Assembly (NCBI GenBank): GCA_003021685.1 | Contig: PXRO01000011.1 | Coordinates: 1 to 49,140 of the forward strand | Direction: 5' to 3' | Length of the DNA stretch: 49,140 bases | Origin: Halobacteriales archaeon QS_4_62_28 | GTDB lineage: Archaea; Halobacteriota; Halobacteria; Halobacteriales; Haloarculaceae | Part shown: piece by piece, positions 25,707 through 34,755 of the stretch | How positions within the stretch are numbered: position 1 is the first letter of the stretch | Layout: every line of letters begins with the position of its first letter | Made by a program: the position numbers and the translations under genes | The notes under the pieces: model-generated | What the model was told of the DNA's origin: nothing | Databases searched by the model: none | What the model saw: the letters and a program-made list of their open reading frames with translations, nothing else

Positions 25707-26753
25707 ATGTCACAGGAGCACTCCGGGGAACGCGACGGCCAGGCACCCGGATCGGTCGACGCTCGCTCGTCCCGGCCCGCCGCCATCGACGTGGACGGAC
25801 TGGAACTGACCTACGGCGACGGGACAGAGGCCGTTCAGGGCGTCGACATGACCGTGCCCGAAGGGGAGTTCTTCGGTTTTCTCGGCCCGAACGGCGCGGG
25901 CAAAACGACGACGATCAAGGTGTTCGCGACGCTGCTGTCCCCGACGGCCGGGTCGGTGACGGTCAACGGGTTCGACGTGACGGCCGACCCACGGAAGATC
26001 CGGGAATCGATCGGTTACATGGCCCAGGAGACCAACATCGATCCGGAACTGACCGCGAGTGAGAACATCCGCTTTGCCTGCGAGGCCTACGGCGTCCCGC
26101 GGGGCACGCGGGCCGACCGCGTCGACGAACTGCTGGATCTGGTCGACCTCGTGGACGTAGCCAGCAAGCGCGCCGAGGAGTTCTCCGGCGGAATGAAAAA
26201 GCGCCTCGACGCCGCGACCGCGCTGGTCCACCAGCCACCGCTTGTCTTTCTCGACGAACCGACGACGGGTCTCGATCCGAAGGCACGGAATCGACTCTGG
26301 GAGTACTTCCAGCGGATCAACGAAGAGGGCACGACCATCTTCCTCACCACACAGTATCTCGAAGAGGCCGACCAGTTGTGTGACCGACTGGCGGTCATCC
26401 TGGGCGGGGAAATCGTCGCCGACGGCAGCCCGGCCGACCTGAAACGCCAGGTCGGCGGCGAGGTGCTCGACGTGGACCTCGAAGACGGCGACGACGCGCG
26501 ACAGCGTGCGGCGAGCATCGCCGAGGGGTTCGACGCCTTCTCGGACGCGACCGTCAACGTCACTGACGAGGGGATCAGCGTCACCGCCGAGACGGCCCGC
26601 CAACACGGCACCGACCTGCTGGTCGCCCTGCGTGATGCTGGCCTGACCGTTACCGGGTTCAACATCCGCGCGCCGACGCTCGATGACGTGTTCCTCGCGA
26701 TCACCGGCGAGGAACTGGCGGAACGCGCTCCCGACCAGGGGGTCGAGCAATGA
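25707..26753 (+). CDS. ABC exporter ATPase (DrrA-like)
   Basis: A 348-residue ATPase. Motifs in order: Walker A GPNGAGKTTT near residue 64, Q-loop YMAQETNIDPELT, signature FSGGMKKRL, Walker B PLVFLDEPTTGLDPKAR, and switch His replaced by Gln (TTQYLEEAD), as usual in DrrA relatives. A C-terminal DUF4162-type regulatory domain follows (DAFSDATVNVTDEGISV ... APTLDDVFLAITG). The ATG at 25707 was chosen because GCATATTA lies 26 nt upstream. It overlaps the permease by four bases (ATGA). It would energise export of a drug, lipid or other unknown compound. Confidence 0.9.
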   Translation: MSQEHSGERDGQAPGSVDARSSRPAAIDVDGLELTYGDGTEAVQGVDMTVPEGEFFGFLGPNGAGKTTTIKVFATLLSPTAGSVTVNGFDVTADPRKIRESIGYMAQETNIDPELTASENIRFACEAYGVPRGTRADRVDELLDLVDLVDVASKRAEEFSGGMKKRLDAATALVHQPPLVFLDEPTTGLDPKARNRLWEYFQRINEEGTTIFLTTQYLEEADQLCDRLAVILGGEIVADGSPADLKRQVGGEVLDVDLEDGDDARQRAASIAEGFDAFSDATVNVTDEGISVTAETARQHGTDLLVALRDAGLTVTGFNIRAPTLDDVFLAITGEELAERAPDQGVEQ

Positions 26754-27619
26754 GCACGCCGGCGGCGTCCACTCGATCCGTCGACCGCACCAGCAACACC
26801 GTCGTCGGTGACACGTGGGTCACATTCAAGCGCTGGAATCTCAAGGCCGTCCGGAACCCCTTCGTGCTCGTGGTGTCGCTGGTTCAGCCGATCATCTTCC
26901 TGGTGTTGTTCACCGAGGTGTTCGGTAACGTCGCCGGGCAGGCCGTCAGCCGCGGCATCCCGGGAATCAGTTACGAGACGTATCTCGTCCCGGCCATCGC
27001 TATTCAGGTCGCACTGGCCGCTGCGGTCACCTCCGGCGTCGGCTTAGTTAACGACATCGAGAACGGAATGTTCGAGAAGGTGCTGGTCTCGCCGATGAAC
27101 CGGACCGCCGTCTTCGTCGGCAAGACCGCCGCCGAGGTGTTCCGGATTGCCATCCAGATTGCGATCATCCTCGGACTGGGCGTCCTGCTGGGCGCGGAGA
27201 TAGCGACCGGTGTGGTCGGCGCACTCGGCATTATCGCTGTCGGGATTCTCTTCTCGCTGTGGTTCGTCGCCTTCTCGAACACGCTGGCGATTCTCACCCG
27301 CGATCAGGAGTCGACGATCATCGGTGCGAACCTGTTGCAGTTCCCTCTCCTCTTTCTGTCGAGTGCTTTCCTCCCGCTTGAGGCGTTGCCCGACTGGATC
27401 CAGACGTTCGCCCGCCTCAATCCCGTGACGTACGGCGTCGACGCTGCTCGGTCGCTGATGCTCGATCAGGACGTGATGACCGTCGTCGAGGTGTCGTGGT
27501 TCGAGGGAACGCTGAACGGCGTCGCGCCGGGCCTGCTGGTCCTCGGTGGCCTGGCCGTCGTCCTGGGCGGTGTCGCCGTCTACCTGCTGGCCCGCGCGTC
27601 GAGTTCGGACGTACGGTAA
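26750..27619 (+). CDS. ABC-2 type exporter permease
   Basis: A 289-residue membrane protein of the ABC-2 family with about six hydrophobic helices. The signature region near its middle reads SSAFLPLEALPDWIQTFARLNPVTYGVDAARSL, the classic ABC-2 motif with the NPVTY element. It partners the preceding ATPase (ATGA overlap). The stop is followed after 9 nt by an inverted-repeat element that lies between this gene and the convergent dehydrogenase. Confidence 0.9.
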   Translation: MSTPAASTRSVDRTSNTVVGDTWVTFKRWNLKAVRNPFVLVVSLVQPIIFLVLFTEVFGNVAGQAVSRGIPGISYETYLVPAIAIQVALAAAVTSGVGLVNDIENGMFEKVLVSPMNRTAVFVGKTAAEVFRIAIQIAIILGLGVLLGAEIATGVVGALGIIAVGILFSLWFVAFSNTLAILTRDQESTIIGANLLQFPLLFLSSAFLPLEALPDWIQTFARLNPVTYGVDAARSLMLDQDVMTVVEVSWFEGTLNGVAPGLLVLGGLAVVLGGVAVYLLARASSSDVR

Positions 27620-27628
27620 TCTCGCAGA

Positions 27629-27712
27629 TATACCGGTGGACGTACCGTTTGATACGTCTCAGCCGTCACGGTCCCCGGGCTGAATGTCTCATTACGTATG
27701 TCCACCGGTATA
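27629..27712. mobile_element. 84-bp inverted-repeat element, copy 1
   Basis: Starts TATACCGGTGGAC and ends GTCCACCGGTATA, a perfect 13-bp terminal inverted repeat. The centre can form a further stem (CAGCC ... GGCTG). Copies of identical length occur at 38284-38367 and 48059-48142 in the opposite orientation, with a half copy at 42652. It fills the gap between two convergent genes and may serve as a bidirectional terminator there. No transposase is encoded. Confidence 0.9.
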
Positions 27713-27713
27713 C

Positions 27714-28775
27714 TCAAAACGACGTGACGACTTCGATGCCCTCGGTTCCGTAGTCGCTCATCGCCGCCAGCCGATCAGACACGTCGTCGAGTGTGACCCG
27801 CCGGGTGATCAGTGCGCCGGGGTCCAGGGTCCCGTCGGCGACCGGTCCCAGGAGTTCGTCGTACTTCGAGGGCGGCATGCCACGCGACCCCAGCACGTCG
27901 ATGTCCCAGCGGGTCAGCCAGTCCGTCGGGAGCGCAATCTCGCCGCGCTCGGCGTCGGTCGTCAGTCCCACCTGCACGTGGCTCCCCCGCGGGCGGAGAC
28001 TCCGGACGCTGTTCTGGCAGGTCTCGGCGCGTCCGAGTGCATCGACGGAGACGTGTGCGCCGCCGTCGGTCGCCGCCCGGACCGCCGCCGGCACGTCCTC
28101 GATTGCACTGGCGTCGATGGTTTCGACTGCGCCAGCCTCGCGGGCCATCGCCAGTGGTTCCTCGTCGATGTCGACGGCGACCACGCCCGCGCCGAAGGCG
28201 GCCGCTATCTGGACCGCCGCCAGACCGAGGCCCCCACAGCCATGCACTGCGACGCGGTCGCCCGCCCCGAGGTCGGCCCGATGGACCAGCGCGTGAAAGG
28301 CCGTCACGTACCGACAGCCAAGCGCCGCGGCCTCGTCGAACCCGACACTCTCGGGGAGGGAAACGAGGTTGTACGCCGCACTGGGAGCCACGACACGTTC
28401 GGCGAAGGCCCCCGGCGTGTTCGGTTCGAACCCCAGTGTTGCGCCGTCCTGACAGACGTTGCCGTGGCCGTTCTGGCAGTATCGGCAGGTGCCGTCCCCG
28501 AGGTTGAACGGGATCACGACCCGGTCGCCCTCGCTGACCGACGCGACGCGCTCGCCGGTTTCGACGACGCGACCGGCGGGTTCGTGGCCAAGCACCTGTC
28601 CTAACGGCACGTCGTCGTCGGCCCACTCGCCGTGGCCCTGCCAGGCGTGCCAGTCGCTGCGACAGATGCCACACGCTTCGACCGCGACGACTGCCCCGTC
28701 CGGGGTCGGTTCGGGGGCGTCGATATCGCGAATCGTCAACGGGTCGCCGTACGACGAGAGGATTGCCGCGCGCAT
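27714..28775 (-). CDS. Zinc-dependent alcohol dehydrogenase family protein
   Basis: A 353-residue medium-chain dehydrogenase. The catalytic zinc site is CGICRSDWHAWQGHGE (Cys near 36) with GHEPAG near residue 64. The structural zinc loop CRYCQNGHGNVC keeps three of the usual four Cys. The NAD(P) site is VAVHGCGGLGLAAVQIAAAFGAGVVAVDID. Its substrate is not identifiable; the family covers alcohol, polyol and aldehyde dehydrogenases. The stop codon lies one base from the 84-bp element. A TnpB-type transposon inserted directly upstream may separate it from its native promoter. Confidence 0.85.
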   Translation of the reverse strand: MRAAILSSYGDPLTIRDIDAPEPTPDGAVVAVEACGICRSDWHAWQGHGEWADDDVPLGQVLGHEPAGRVVETGERVASVSEGDRVVIPFNLGDGTCRYCQNGHGNVCQDGATLGFEPNTPGAFAERVVAPSAAYNLVSLPESVGFDEAAALGCRYVTAFHALVHRADLGAGDRVAVHGCGGLGLAAVQIAAAFGAGVVAVDIDEEPLAMAREAGAVETIDASAIEDVPAAVRAATDGGAHVSVDALGRAETCQNSVRSLRPRGSHVQVGLTTDAERGEIALPTDWLTRWDIDVLGSRGMPPSKYDELLGPVADGTLDPGALITRRVTLDDVSDRLAAMSDYGTEGIEVVTSF

Positions 28776-28800
28776 GTCTCACGGTTGTGACTCGTACGTA

Positions 28801-30310
28801 TTGACATCCTCCCCGCGCTGAAGCGCGAGGATTCCCGACCACATTGGGATATTAGGGTTTGCAGTCTCCCACTTGTGCCTGCGGTTGGAATCCGCTGGAC
28901 AAGTCGTGAAGGTAGACTGCTGGCTGTGCCAACCAGCCGGTACTCCTATCTCCGTCGAAAACGGGCGGAGACTCAGAGTTACTTTCGTTTAGGTCGAGAC
29001 GGATGTTCTCCGCCCCGTTCACATCAGCGTTGAACGCCGCATCACACGCCTCGCAGACGTACAACCCGCGCTCGACACGCTGACTATCGTCTTCCCTACC
29101 GCACACGCAACACGTCTTGCTTGTGTCGCGCTCGGACACTTCTACGACTTCAATACCCTCAACTTTCGCCTTGTATTCGAGGATATTGGTGAACCGGTCG
29201 AACGCCCATCCGTGCAGGTCGAGATTGCCGTGCCGACCCCAATTCTTCGAGTCGCCGTTCTCGTCCTCACGGACACCCTCCAAGTTACCGACGTTGATGC
29301 GACCAACACCTCTCTCCACACACCGCTGGACGATGTGTTTGGCAAGACTGTGGAAAAAATGGGTGCGACGCTCCGACCACGTGTGGTGCAAGCGGGTGGC
29401 TTGGTCACCACCAGCGTCGTCGCATTTAGCGATTTCTTTCGGGAAGTAGTAGCCGTCTTGTTTCAGGCGGTTGCCGGGGTACAGGTCGGCTTCGTCGGTA
29501 CTGTACGCGACTGCCGCGAAGTTACAGATACCGAGGTCAACGCCCGCCGTCTCGTTGCCCGGCGCGGTGGGTGTCTCGATTTCGTCTTTGCAGACGAGGT
29601 GAAGTTCCCACCGCTCGTTCTGCTGGTCGTAGACAGCGCGAACCTGTTGCAGGTTCTCCACGGTGACGCCGGGCCGGATTTCGTATTCGACAAGGATGTA
29701 CTCCAGGGCTCGTGGGTGTTCCTTGTGATTCGCGCCTTTCGAGAGCCTGACGCGGTTGTTCTTTGGGTCGTGACGGATACCGTTCTGCTTCCACGTCACC
29801 GTGCTGCGCGGGTGTTCTTCATGGACGCGACGGCCTTTTGAGTCGTAGTAGTTTTCTTTTCGATAACCGGGCGGGTTGTCCCGTTCGTCGTCGGAGCCGT
29901 ACCACGAGTTGAAAGCTTCAGCGAGTTCCTCCAGAACGCGCTGACTGGACTGACTGTGCAGTCCGTTGTAGTTGGTGTGACCTTTCAACTCGGTTTTGAG
30001 GTCTCTGTGGTCGGGAATCTCTCCGATTTCCTCCCACACGTTGCGGGAGTGGTAGTTGGCGACGTTCCAGAGTTTACTGGCGCTCCATCCGTGTCGGTCA
30101 AGCGAATCCGCGACCTGTGAATGGTTGCGGATGTTCGCTCGATGGGTGCGGTGGACTTCCAGCATTGATGGAACGCCTCTATAATCAGTTATACTTGCGT
30201 TTATTGTAAAGGTTCGGATTGAAGGCGGTGGAATATCCGGCAGTGCTGTTGCCGGTGGCGTGTGTCATCGGGTGACGGCGCGTATTCCCGCGCTAAAGCG
30301 CGAGGTTTTG
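28801..30310 (-). mobile_element. IS200/IS605-family tnpB-only (IS1341-type) element
   Basis: One complete tnpB flanked by subterminal hairpins. On the 3' side of the gene, CGCGCT-GA-AGCGCG at 28814-28827 is followed outward by the ATCCTCCCC and TTGACA stretch usual for haloarchaeal IS200/IS605 right ends. On the 5' side, CGCGCT-AA-AGCGCG lies at 30289-30302. No Y1 transposase tnpA is present, so mobility would need help in trans. The outer limits are approximate. Confidence 0.75.
28852..30165 (-). CDS. tnpB: TnpB (OrfB) RNA-guided nuclease-like transposon protein
   Basis: A full-length 437-residue TnpB. The N-terminal region starts with HRTHRANIRNHSQV and SASKLWNV, as in haloarchaeal OrfB proteins. 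The RuvC catalytic triad is intact: Asp210 in AGVDLGICN, Glu296 in NVGNLEGV and Asp381 in NADVNGAEN. The zinc ribbon is CCVCG ... CEAC (residues 352-374). TnpB proteins are RNA-guided DNA nucleases that favour retention of the element; the guide RNA usually overlaps the 3' end of the gene and the right end, here about 28801-28990 on this strand. I saw no frameshift, so it may be active. Confidence 0.93.
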   Translation of the reverse strand: MLEVHRTHRANIRNHSQVADSLDRHGWSASKLWNVANYHSRNVWEEIGEIPDHRDLKTELKGHTNYNGLHSQSSQRVLEELAEAFNSWYGSDDERDNPPGYRKENYYDSKGRRVHEEHPRSTVTWKQNGIRHDPKNNRVRLSKGANHKEHPRALEYILVEYEIRPGVTVENLQQVRAVYDQQNERWELHLVCKDEIETPTAPGNETAGVDLGICNFAAVAYSTDEADLYPGNRLKQDGYYFPKEIAKCDDAGGDQATRLHHTWSERRTHFFHSLAKHIVQRCVERGVGRINVGNLEGVREDENGDSKNWGRHGNLDLHGWAFDRFTNILEYKAKVEGIEVVEVSERDTSKTCCVCGREDDSQRVERGLYVCEACDAAFNADVNGAENIRLDLNESNSESPPVFDGDRSTGWLAQPAVYLHDLSSGFQPQAQVGDCKP

Positions 30311-30397
30311 CGCCTGCTCATCACATAATAGCCGCTCGTGACGCTGTCCATTATCGACCAGCCGGCAGTATAAGTCCGAGCCACCACACCATCCGGT

Positions 30398-30679
30398 ATG
30401 GTCGACCGAATCATGAAGGTCAACGCGTACACGACCTTCGACCTGCTCGACGGTGAAGTAGAGGGCCACGGGTTCGCCGAGGAAGCCTACGCCGTATTGA
30501 ACGTGACCACAGATACGCGGGACGACCCCGACAACGTCGAACTTCAGCTAGAACTCGACAACACCCAGTTAGACGCGGTTCGTCCCCACGCCGAGACGGT
30601 CACGCTCTCGGCGGCCCAGGCCAGGGAATTAGCCGAGGAACTGGAAAAGCACGCCGGACGGGTCGCGGCCGAGGACTAG
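30398..30679 (+). CDS. DUF6360 family protein
   Basis: A 93-residue acidic cytosolic protein. It contains MKVNAYTTFDLLDGEVEGHGFAEEAYAVLNV at the N-terminus and a helical C-terminus (LSAAQARELAEELEKHAG), which I recognise as the haloarchaeal DUF6360 family; function is unknown. The promoter box AGTATAAG at 30366-30373 fits the ATG at 30398; a second Met 5 codons later is possible. No partner gene is indicated. Confidence 0.75.
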   Translation: MVDRIMKVNAYTTFDLLDGEVEGHGFAEEAYAVLNVTTDTRDDPDNVELQLELDNTQLDAVRPHAETVTLSAAQARELAEELEKHAGRVAAED

Positions 30680-30743
30680 TATCAACTCTGGTTTCGGCAA
30701 ACGATCCAGTGGTTCTATAGTGTGTCACGCCATACCGCGGTGT

Positions 30744-31046
30744 ATGTCAACTGACACGCCAGGCAATCCAGCGTCGCGTGAGTTGGGATTTTGTCCGTGC
30801 TGTGGCTATTGCACGCTCCCGGAGGGGCAACCGGGGTCCTACGAGGTGTGTCCGGTGTGTCACTGGCTCGACGACCCAGTGCAGTTCGGTGACGACGAGT
30901 ACGTCAGTGACACGAACCACGTCTCGCTCCAGGAAGCCCGTGCCAACTTCGCGGAATACGGGGCCCGAACGCCCGACAAGGCAGACCAGACGGAAACGCC
31001 CGACGACACGCCACGGGATCCAAACTGGCCTTACACCGAGGAGTGA
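30744..31046 (+). CDS. CPCC-family cysteine-rich protein
   Basis: A 100-residue protein from the ATG at 30744 (TTCTATAG box about 28 nt upstream). Residues 17-45 read LGFCPCCGYCTLPEGQPGSYEVCPVCHWLDDPVQFGD, the cysteine-rich CPCC domain with two CxxC pairs that should bind zinc. The remainder (NHVSLQEARANFAEYGA) is typical of the family, which occurs in bacteria and haloarchaea with unknown function. An in-frame upstream Met at 30720 is less likely given the promoter position. Confidence 0.85.
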   Translation: MSTDTPGNPASRELGFCPCCGYCTLPEGQPGSYEVCPVCHWLDDPVQFGDDEYVSDTNHVSLQEARANFAEYGARTPDKADQTETPDDTPRDPNWPYTEE

Positions 31047-31100
31047 AACTGAAAGCGGAGACCACAATAGTAACAACGGGTGTGTTCCCAAAACGAACGT

Positions 31101-31940
31101 ATGCAAGTCCCGTCCCGGACACTCCCGAGTGGTGAGGACCTTCCAATCGCTGGCGTCGGTACCTGGAACATCGGTGGCAACACCGTTCAGGACGCCGTGC
31201 GTGCCGGTCTCGACGCCGGTTGCACCCATATCGACACCGCCGAGGGGTACACGAACGAAGCCGAGATCGGCGCGGCAGTCGCCGAGTACGACCGCGAGGA
31301 CCTCTTTCTCACCTCGAAGGTGCTGCCCAAGAACCTCAACTACGAGTCGGTCATCGAATCGTGTGCGGCCTCACTGGAGAAACTCGGGACGGATTACCTG
31401 GACCTGTACTTGATCCATTGGCCTAACCCTGCGATTTCACTCCGCGAGACCCTCGACGCGATGGCGACGCTGCACGACCAGGGCAAAGTCAGGAACGTCG
31501 GCGTCTCGAATTTCAGTGCCTACCAACTCAGCGCTGCCCACCACGTCAGCGACGTGCCCATCGCCGTCAATCAGATCGAGTTTCACCCGTGGTTCCAGCG
31601 TCCCGACCTCGTCGAGTACTGCCGCGAGACCGACACCGTCGTCGAGGCTGCTGCCCCACTGGCCCGCACCGAAGTCTTCGACGATCCCGTGATCCAGGAC
31701 CTCGCAGAGCAGTACGACCGATCCCCCGCCCAGGTCGTTCTGAAGTGGGCGACCGAACGCGACGTGGTCGTCCTCCCGAAATCTACTTCGCCGGCCCATG
31801 TCCGACAGAACGTCAAACTGTTCGACTGGGACCTGGCCCCGGAGGACCGCCGGCGCATCGACGACCTCGACCGCGACTATCCAGTGTACGATACTACCGG
31901 TCGGGACTGGACCGACGACGTGTACGGCATCTCACAGTGA
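31101..31940 (+). CDS. Aldo/keto reductase
   Basis: A 279-residue TIM-barrel NAD(P)H oxidoreductase from the ATG at 31101. The catalytic tetrad is present: Asp and Tyr in HIDTAEGYTNEAEIG, Lys in LTSKVLPKN and His in LDLYLIHWPN. The second signature is NVGVSNFSAYQL, and the C-terminal cofactor motif is VVVLPKSTSPAHVRQN. It probably reduces aldehydes or 2-keto sugars such as 2,5-diketogluconate-like compounds; the substrate is not identifiable. An AT-rich tract follows the stop. Confidence 0.9.
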   Translation: MQVPSRTLPSGEDLPIAGVGTWNIGGNTVQDAVRAGLDAGCTHIDTAEGYTNEAEIGAAVAEYDREDLFLTSKVLPKNLNYESVIESCAASLEKLGTDYLDLYLIHWPNPAISLRETLDAMATLHDQGKVRNVGVSNFSAYQLSAAHHVSDVPIAVNQIEFHPWFQRPDLVEYCRETDTVVEAAAPLARTEVFDDPVIQDLAEQYDRSPAQVVLKWATERDVVVLPKSTSPAHVRQNVKLFDWDLAPEDRRRIDDLDRDYPVYDTTGRDWTDDVYGISQ

Positions 31941-32203
31941 GAGTGATAACCATATACAAAATACGAAAGAAGTTACATGAACACAGAAGAGAAATAAAAG
32001 AATAATATTTCATTATTTCTGAGCCTGTAACAACTAACGCGTCTGATTTTTTTCTCCCAACAATACTGAAAAGTCGTTTGTCAACCCCTCTATCACTGAA
32101 GGAACTACATATGAAATAAGATAAAAATCCAATACATGCATAACCGTTATGTTTTGCAATTATAATGGGATTTTATTATATACACGCTCCTAAAGCATGA
32201 TGC
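31941..32203. promoter_or_regulatory. AT-rich spacer with promoter of the PKD-GH5 gene
   Basis: About 260 nt of markedly AT-rich sequence, much lower in GC than the flanking genes. It ends in a strong TATA element (TTATTATATAC, 32172-32182) some 25 nt before the GH5 ATG. No reading frame or structured RNA is evident. The composition suggests either an insertion scar or a strongly regulated promoter. Confidence 0.5.
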
Positions 32204-33706
32204 ATGTTTACAAGACGTGAACTCTTGAAGTCCTCCGCGGTGGGGACGGCAATTGGTGCAGGGGTACTGGCAAGCAGTTCGAACGCAACGGCAAGTGGCG
32301 CATCCTTCGGTGATGGGGTGAACCTCCAGCCGGCCTACTACTGCAGTGGCGATCAGGATCTCGGTTGGCCGTTGATGAACGACAACCCGAAGATCCAGAC
32401 GACGCGGATCGAACTGGAACCACCGTCATGGGGCGAGTCGAGCGCAACGCTCGCAGACGAGAAACGCTGGATCGACGAGGCCGCTGCCAATGGTAAAACC
32501 GTTATCGCGACCTGCCACCACTATCCGAACAACGGTTCGGGCGACAAGCAGGACCTGCTGGACGCGGCCAACTGGTGGGCCGACAATTACAGTTACTTCG
32601 CTCAGGATTCGGATTTCATCATCAATCTGATGAACGAGTGGGGGAGCCACGACACGACCCGGGCTCAGTACGCGGATGCGTACAACGACGCGATCAGCAT
32701 CATCCGGAACAACACGAGTTACACTGGACCGATCATCTGTGACCTATCGGGGTACGGCCAGGAGTACCACATCTGTGCCGACGCCGCCAACAACATCACT
32801 GATGACAACATCATCCTGTCGGCCCACATCTACGACTCGGCGTACAACTCGGACAAGGGTCGCTACGTCATCGCGTCCGATCTAGACTACCTGAACGACA
32901 ACCAGCCCTATCCGTGCATGGTCGGTGAGTTCGGCAGCAAGATGAGCGGCCAGGCTGACTGGTCGAAACTCGTCGACCGGGCCAAGTCACTGGGCTGGCC
33001 AGTGCTTGGCTGGGCCTGGAACGGCGATGGCGGCCAGATGAACATGGTCTCACCCGACTGGGGCTCTGGCTGTTCCGGCCCGTACTCCAAGAGCAAGTAC
33101 TTCTCGACTGTCTATGACAAACTCGGAAGTTCGAACACGTACCCGACGGCGTCGTTCACCTACAGTCCGAGCAGTCCATCGACCGGCGAGAGCGTGAGTT
33201 TCGACGGGAGCGAGTCTTCGGACCCGGATGGATCGATCAGCGACTACAGCTGGGACTTCGGTGACGGGTCGACAGCAAGCGGGTCGACGGCCTCTCACAG
33301 CTACAGTTCCAGCGGGGATTACACGGTGACGCTGACTGTCACCGACGACGCCGGTGCGACCGACAGTTCCTCACAGACCGTCTCCGTCGGGAGTTCGGGG
33401 TCCAGTGCCCCGGCTGTCGACGCCTACAGCGTCACCGAAGCGGGCAAGAACAACCCACATGCGGATATCACTGCAGACTGGTCGGTGTCCGACAGCGATA
33501 GCGACCTCGCATCGGTCGACGTGACCGTATACGATTCCGGTGGCACACAGCAACAGTCTTCGAGCACGAGCGTCGACGGTTCGAGTGCCAGCGGCACGGA
33601 CTACTTCACGATCAAGAAAGCGAGAAACCAGCGCTTCGACGTGGAAATCGTCGTCACCGATAGTGCGGGCCGGACAGCCAGTCGGACCCAGACCGTAACC
33701 GAGTAG
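32204..33706 (+). CDS. Secreted GH5 glycoside hydrolase (cellulase/mannanase type) with PKD domain
   Basis: A 500-residue Tat-exported enzyme ([16 protein letters not shown], signal to about residue 31). The GH5 domain spans about 35-310. The acid/base is Glu145 in [10 protein letters not shown] and the nucleophile is Glu242 in MVGEFGSK; a conserved AHIYDS lies near 208. A PKD domain ([26 protein letters not shown], about 315-400) and a haloarchaeal beta-sandwich domain (about 408-500) follow. It is expected to cleave beta-1,4-linked polysaccharides such as mannan or cellulose outside the cell; the specificity cannot be read. It is paralogous to the GH5 gene at 36.7-38.1 kb (shared FGDGVN, IQT.RIE, WIDEA, NNTSY segments). 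Confidence 0.9.
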   Translation: MFTRRELLKSSAVGTAIGAGVLASSSNATASGASFGDGVNLQPAYYCSGDQDLGWPLMNDNPKIQTTRIELEPPSWGESSATLADEKRWIDEAAANGKTVIATCHHYPNNGSGDKQDLLDAANWWADNYSYFAQDSDFIINLMNEWGSHDTTRAQYADAYNDAISIIRNNTSYTGPIICDLSGYGQEYHICADAANNITDDNIILSAHIYDSAYNSDKGRYVIASDLDYLNDNQPYPCMVGEFGSKMSGQADWSKLVDRAKSLGWPVLGWAWNGDGGQMNMVSPDWGSGCSGPYSKSKYFSTVYDKLGSSNTYPTASFTYSPSSPSTGESVSFDGSESSDPDGSISDYSWDFGDGSTASGSTASHSYSSSGDYTVTLTVTDDAGATDSSSQTVSVGSSGSSAPAVDAYSVTEAGKNNPHADITADWSVSDSDSDLASVDVTVYDSGGTQQQSSSTSVDGSSASGTDYFTIKKARNQRFDVEIVVTDSAGRTASRTQTVTE

Positions 33707-33715
33707 CCCGTCTGT

Positions 33716-33799
33716 TATAGTAGCATTTGCAAGTCTTCACTCACCTGATCGCGCGACTGCGCGCGACCGGATGAGCAATCGGTTGCAAATGCTATTATA
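33716..33799. mobile_element. 84-bp inverted-repeat element of a second family
   Basis: TATAGTAGCATTTGCAA at 33716-33732 is matched, 16 of 17 bases, by the reverse complement of TTGCAAATGCTATTATA at 33783-33799. The interior contains GATCGCGCGACTGCGCGCGACCGGATGAGC with short GC repeats. It starts 9 nt after the GH5 stop codon, like copy 1 of the other family after the permease. No transposase is encoded; a single copy is in this window. Confidence 0.75.
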
Positions 33800-33902
33800 G
33801 ATTTCGCTGGCGGTTTTCTCGTCCGACGCCGGTACGCTCCGCGAGACGCTCTCGCTGTCCCGGACCGAACGCTCAACTGTCCCGCCGTCCAATACGGAAT
33901 CG

Positions 33903-34094
33903 ATGGAACGGCCGCCGCCACCGGACCGCTGGGATGCGAGCGCACTCGGGAGCGTCGTGGTGCTTCTCGTTCTCGCGTACGTCGTCGTTCCCGACCCCGT
34001 CCTCCAGTACGGCGTCTGGCTCGCTGTCTTCTGCATCTGGATGGCCTGGTTCGTCTTCTACGGCACGAAGTGGCTCTACAGCGTCGATACGTAG
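33903..34094 (+). CDS. Small two-helix membrane protein
   Basis: A 63-residue protein: MERPPPPDRWDASALGS, then SVVVLLVLAYVVVPDP and GVWLAVFCIWMAWFVFYG (two hydrophobic helices), ending in a short polar tail (TKWLYSVDT). The GC use and hydrophobic pattern match small haloarchaeal membrane proteins. No family name is known to me and no obvious promoter box is seen, so the start is tentative. It stands alone between two inverted-repeat elements. Confidence 0.5.
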   Translation: MERPPPPDRWDASALGSVVVLLVLAYVVVPDPVLQYGVWLAVFCIWMAWFVFYGTKWLYSVDT

Positions 34095-34226
34095 CGACTG
34101 CCTCGGGCAGATAGAGCGGTGTCTCCCGAAACAGTGATCGACACAGAAAACACCGAAGCCGATACCCCCCGATGCGTCGAGCGGCGTCGGCGGTGTTCAC
34201 GCAACTGGTGGTCGAGCGGGCGTATC

Positions 34227-34307
34227 ATACGGTCTATTGTAGTCTGTTACCGGAGATCGCCGACCCCATCGGAGCGATCAACGGTAAATCGCTACAATAG
34301 ACCGTAT
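34227..34307. mobile_element. 81-bp inverted-repeat element of a third family
   Basis: ATACGGTCTATTGTAG (34227-34242) and its exact reverse complement CTACAATAGACCGTAT (34292-34307) bound an 81-bp element; inner parts (GTTACCG and CGGTAAA) extend the symmetry. Its right end supplies the stop codon (TGA at 34309-34307 on the minus strand) of the neighbouring membrane protein gene, so insertion has probably changed that protein's C-terminus. Confidence 0.75.
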
Positions 34308-34636
34308 CAGGCGCTTGCACGCTCGTTGATCGATGACTGAAGCATGAACCACCAGGCGGGCGCGAGGAAGAGCCACAGCGCGAACATCAGCCCGGCACTC
34401 TGGTCGAGTGCTTCTTCGGTATTCTTACTGGTCTTCCACATCACTAGGAAATTATAGAAGGGGATGAACAACCCGGCCGTTCGCGTCGTCGGATTGTACT
34501 CCGCGCCCAGTTCCGCTTTCAGTTCTTTGTGGTACTGGTGGATCCAGTAGATCCCGTACAGTCCCAGCGATACGATCATGAAGAGGACCGATTTCCCCAT
34601 ACTCCGATTCGTGAAACCACTTGGTTCAGATGACAT
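34307..34636 (-). CDS. DUF4234-like membrane protein
   Basis: A 109-residue membrane protein from the ATG at 34636 (TTTTAATTG box about 30 nt upstream). Two to three hydrophobic segments: SVLFMIVSLGLYGIYWIHQYHKEL at about 15-38, GLFIPFYNFLVMWK at about 56-69, and MFALWLFLAPAWWFML near the C-terminus. The LGLYGIYWIH..HKEL pattern resembles the DUF4234 family. Function is unknown. The reading frame ends ERASA-stop exactly at the end of an inverted-repeat element, so the natural C-terminus may have been longer. Confidence 0.6.
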   Translation of the reverse strand: MSSEPSGFTNRSMGKSVLFMIVSLGLYGIYWIHQYHKELKAELGAEYNPTTRTAGLFIPFYNFLVMWKTSKNTEEALDQSAGLMFALWLFLAPAWWFMLQSSINERASA

Positions 34637-34755
34637 AACCATCTACGTATCTAATTAGTGCTCAATTAAAACTTTCCCCTATATTATTGCCATCTTCGTA
34701 CTGAACTAATAGTGCAGCCGCGAATATCCGTACGCGGTAGCCGACCTGGTGGTGG

